Source of the DNA: Pseudolabrys sp.
GTDB taxonomy: Bacteria > Pseudomonadota > Alphaproteobacteria > Rhizobiales > Xanthobacteraceae
DNA length: 5,838 nt
Assembly (NCBI GenBank): GCA_019246455.1
Contig: JAFAQJ010000438.1
Location: forward strand, 1 to 5,838
Direction: 5' to 3'
Every line of letters begins with the position of its first letter. Within the stretch, counting starts at the first letter, position 1. Shown here one piece after another: positions 5,322 through 5,838 of this stretch. Under the pieces are notes generated by a model that was given only the letters and a program-made list of their open reading frames with translations, had not been told where the DNA came from and ran no database searches. Made by a program: the position numbers and the translations under genes.

Positions 5322-5411
5322 CTATCCCGTCAGGGCGTTGAGCGCGAGCATGGTCAGAAAGATGCTCGACAGCGCCATACCAATTAGTCGAGTGGTTGCC
5401 TGTTCGCTCAT
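5322..5411 (-). CDS. 29-residue single-span membrane peptide
   Basis: The sequence MSEQATTRLIGMALSSIFLTMLALNALTG has a short polar, slightly charged N-terminus followed by one hydrophobic helix (about 9-28), then TAG. I associate peptides of this kind (MS.Q...RLIG.AL..IF...L.LNAL) with Bradyrhizobium genomes, where they are usually unannotated or hypothetical. It would sit in the inner membrane with the N-terminus in the cytoplasm. It lies 52 bases downstream of the secreted-protein gene on the same strand, beyond the hairpin at 5455-5429, so it may be made by read-through from the stress promoter at 5770-5746. The ribosome binding site is weak (TTGGGGCC before the ATG). Conservation has not been tested. 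Confidence 0.6.
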   Translation of the reverse strand: MSEQATTRLIGMALSSIFLTMLALNALTG

Positions 5412-5428
5412 AGACGGCCCCAAGGGGA

Positions 5429-5455
5429 AGAGGCCGCCATTGTGGGGCGGCCTCT
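5429..5455 (-). terminator. Strong hairpin after the 82-residue secreted protein gene, possible terminator or attenuator
   Basis: AGAGGCCGCC (5429-5438) and GGCGGCCTCT (5446-5455) form a perfect 10-bp GC-rich stem around a seven-base loop, nine bases beyond the stop codon. On the minus strand it is followed by TCCCCTTGG, a poor T tract, so termination is probably partial and the 29-residue gene downstream may still be transcribed. Confidence 0.65.
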
Positions 5456-5463
5456 GAGTCCAG

Positions 5464-5712
5464 TTACCAAGTGACCCACTTGTCTTCCCGCCAATAGCCG
5501 CGACCGGTGTGCTCGCGGAATGTAATTTTCGCGCTCGGTTCCGGTTTCCAGCTGTCTTCGTGAACGACGACCCGTGCTTCGGGTGGGTATTCGTATCGGT
5601 CGGTGGTGTGCCAGCAAACGACCGTAACGCACGCAATGCCTGCCGAGGCGGTAACAGCCGAGCACGCCAACAAGGCGGTTCCGGCCGCAGCAGCGTAAAG
5701 ATACTTCCGCAT
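5464..5712 (-). CDS. Small secreted (periplasmic) protein with a CX4C pair
   Basis: The 82-residue precursor MRKYLYAAAAGTALLACSAV... has a Sec signal peptide with cleavage predicted after TASA (residue 24). C17 in LLAC is a possible but poor lipobox. The mature part begins GIACVTVVCWHTTDRYEYPP, with a close pair of cysteines (C28, C33), then a charged, Trp/Arg/Glu-rich region ending WREDKWVTW. I do not recognise a family. It is probably periplasmic, with a disulfide or a metal site at the pair. AGAGG six bases before the ATG at 5712 supports this start over a TTG two codons earlier. An EcfG-like promoter lies at 5770-5746 and a hairpin follows the stop, as for the other two small secreted proteins here. 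Confidence 0.82.
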   Translation of the reverse strand: MRKYLYAAAAGTALLACSAVTASAGIACVTVVCWHTTDRYEYPPEARVVVHEDSWKPEPSAKITFREHTGRGYWREDKWVTW

Positions 5713-5718
5713 GTTCAA

Positions 5719-5723
5719 CCTCT
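5719..5723 (-). promoter_or_regulatory. Ribosome binding site that decides the start at 5712
   Basis: AGAGG lies six bases before the ATG at 5712 but directly against the alternative TTG at 5718, so the ATG is favoured. Confidence 0.7.
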
Positions 5724-5745
5724 GTGTCGCCCCTCGTAACTTTCA

Positions 5746-5770
5746 AACCTTCCAGCAAGACAAGCGTTCC
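5746..5770 (-). promoter_or_regulatory. Probable EcfG-type promoter for the 82-residue secreted protein
   Basis: On the minus strand GGAAC (5770-5766) is followed after 16 bases by GGTT (5749-5746), one mismatch from CGTT. The predicted start near 5739 leaves a leader of about 27 bases with the ribosome binding site AGAGG. Confidence 0.6.
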
Positions 5771-5818
5771 GAAGATTTCTCCGCGGGGTGTCTCGGAAGA
5801 ACCGCAGATTCATTCTCG

Positions 5819-5838
5819 AAAAAAGAAGCCCGGCTTTC
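5819..5838 (-). terminator. Possible 3' half of a terminator for a gene beyond the right edge
   Basis: On the minus strand GAAAGCCGGGCTTC runs into TTTTTT (5824-5819). GCCGGGCTTC followed by a T run is the usual right arm of a rho-independent terminator, and the left arm would lie outside the window. It could instead be the left arm of a plus-strand terminator, so the strand is uncertain. Confidence 0.35.

Noticed and set aside
5227..5457. 76-residue plus-strand frame (MAKHVTLAAQRVFDEHD...) ten bases after the DUF6894 gene
   Set aside because: The first 40 residues look plausible, but there is no ribosome binding site, the second half is antisense to the 29-residue membrane peptide and it runs through the hairpin at 5429-5455. 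It could be a remnant gene; evidence is too thin to annotate.
1..5838. tRNA, rRNA, CRISPR array, transposon ends or phage attachment site
   Set aside because: Reading both strands, I saw no cloverleaf-like gene, no regularly spaced direct repeats, no transposase or integrase and no paired terminal repeats. A covariance-model search was not possible here.

Overview
The window looks like chromosomal or accessory DNA from an alphaproteobacterium of the order Hyphomicrobiales, most likely Bradyrhizobium or a close relative. This rests on three things: moderately GC-rich coding sequence, protein families common there (DUF3309, DUF6894, the Fet4-like 'low affinity iron permease' family, a YkuD protein with a long Ala-rich coiled coil, many small secreted proteins), and several promoters matching the alphaproteobacterial general-stress sigma factor EcfG (GGAAC-N16/17-CGTT). 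I saw no rRNA, tRNA, CRISPR array, insertion sequence or phage gene.

Layout. (1) 1-460, minus strand: a two-gene operon of a tiny Gly-rich membrane protein (DUF3309) and a ferritin-like protein cut by the left edge, behind a probable EcfG promoter at 523-498. (2) 461-698: a 238-base divergent intergenic region. (3) 699-1748, plus strand: a Fet4-like membrane protein followed three bases later by a YjlB-type cupin with a complete metal site. (4) 1738-2387, minus strand: a 68-residue unknown protein overlapping (ATGA) a HAD-family phosphatase-like gene; the HAD gene overlaps the cupin tail to tail by 11 bases. (5) 2482-3240, plus strand: two small secreted proteins, each with its own perfect EcfG-type promoter and its own rho-independent terminator. 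(6) 3264-4868: an inverted repeat, then a 514-residue L,D-transpeptidase with a catalytic YkuD domain, a coiled coil and a degenerate second YkuD-like domain. (7) 5020-5217: a DUF6894 protein. (8) 5322-5838, minus strand: a small secreted two-cysteine protein with an EcfG-like promoter, a hairpin, a 29-residue membrane peptide, and what may be the end of another gene's terminator at the right edge.

How it fits together. I read the region as a stress-response and cell-envelope cluster. Four transcription units carry EcfG-type promoters; their products are a membrane peptide plus an iron-storage-like protein and three small periplasmic proteins that each have exactly two cysteines after the signal peptide. 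Cell-wall cross-linking (L,D-transpeptidase) and possible metal handling (ferritin-like, Fet4-like, cupin) fit that theme. No gene here proves a new system. The least explained parts are the HAD/68-residue pair, the pseudo-YkuD domain, and the inverted repeats around or near GGAAC elements.
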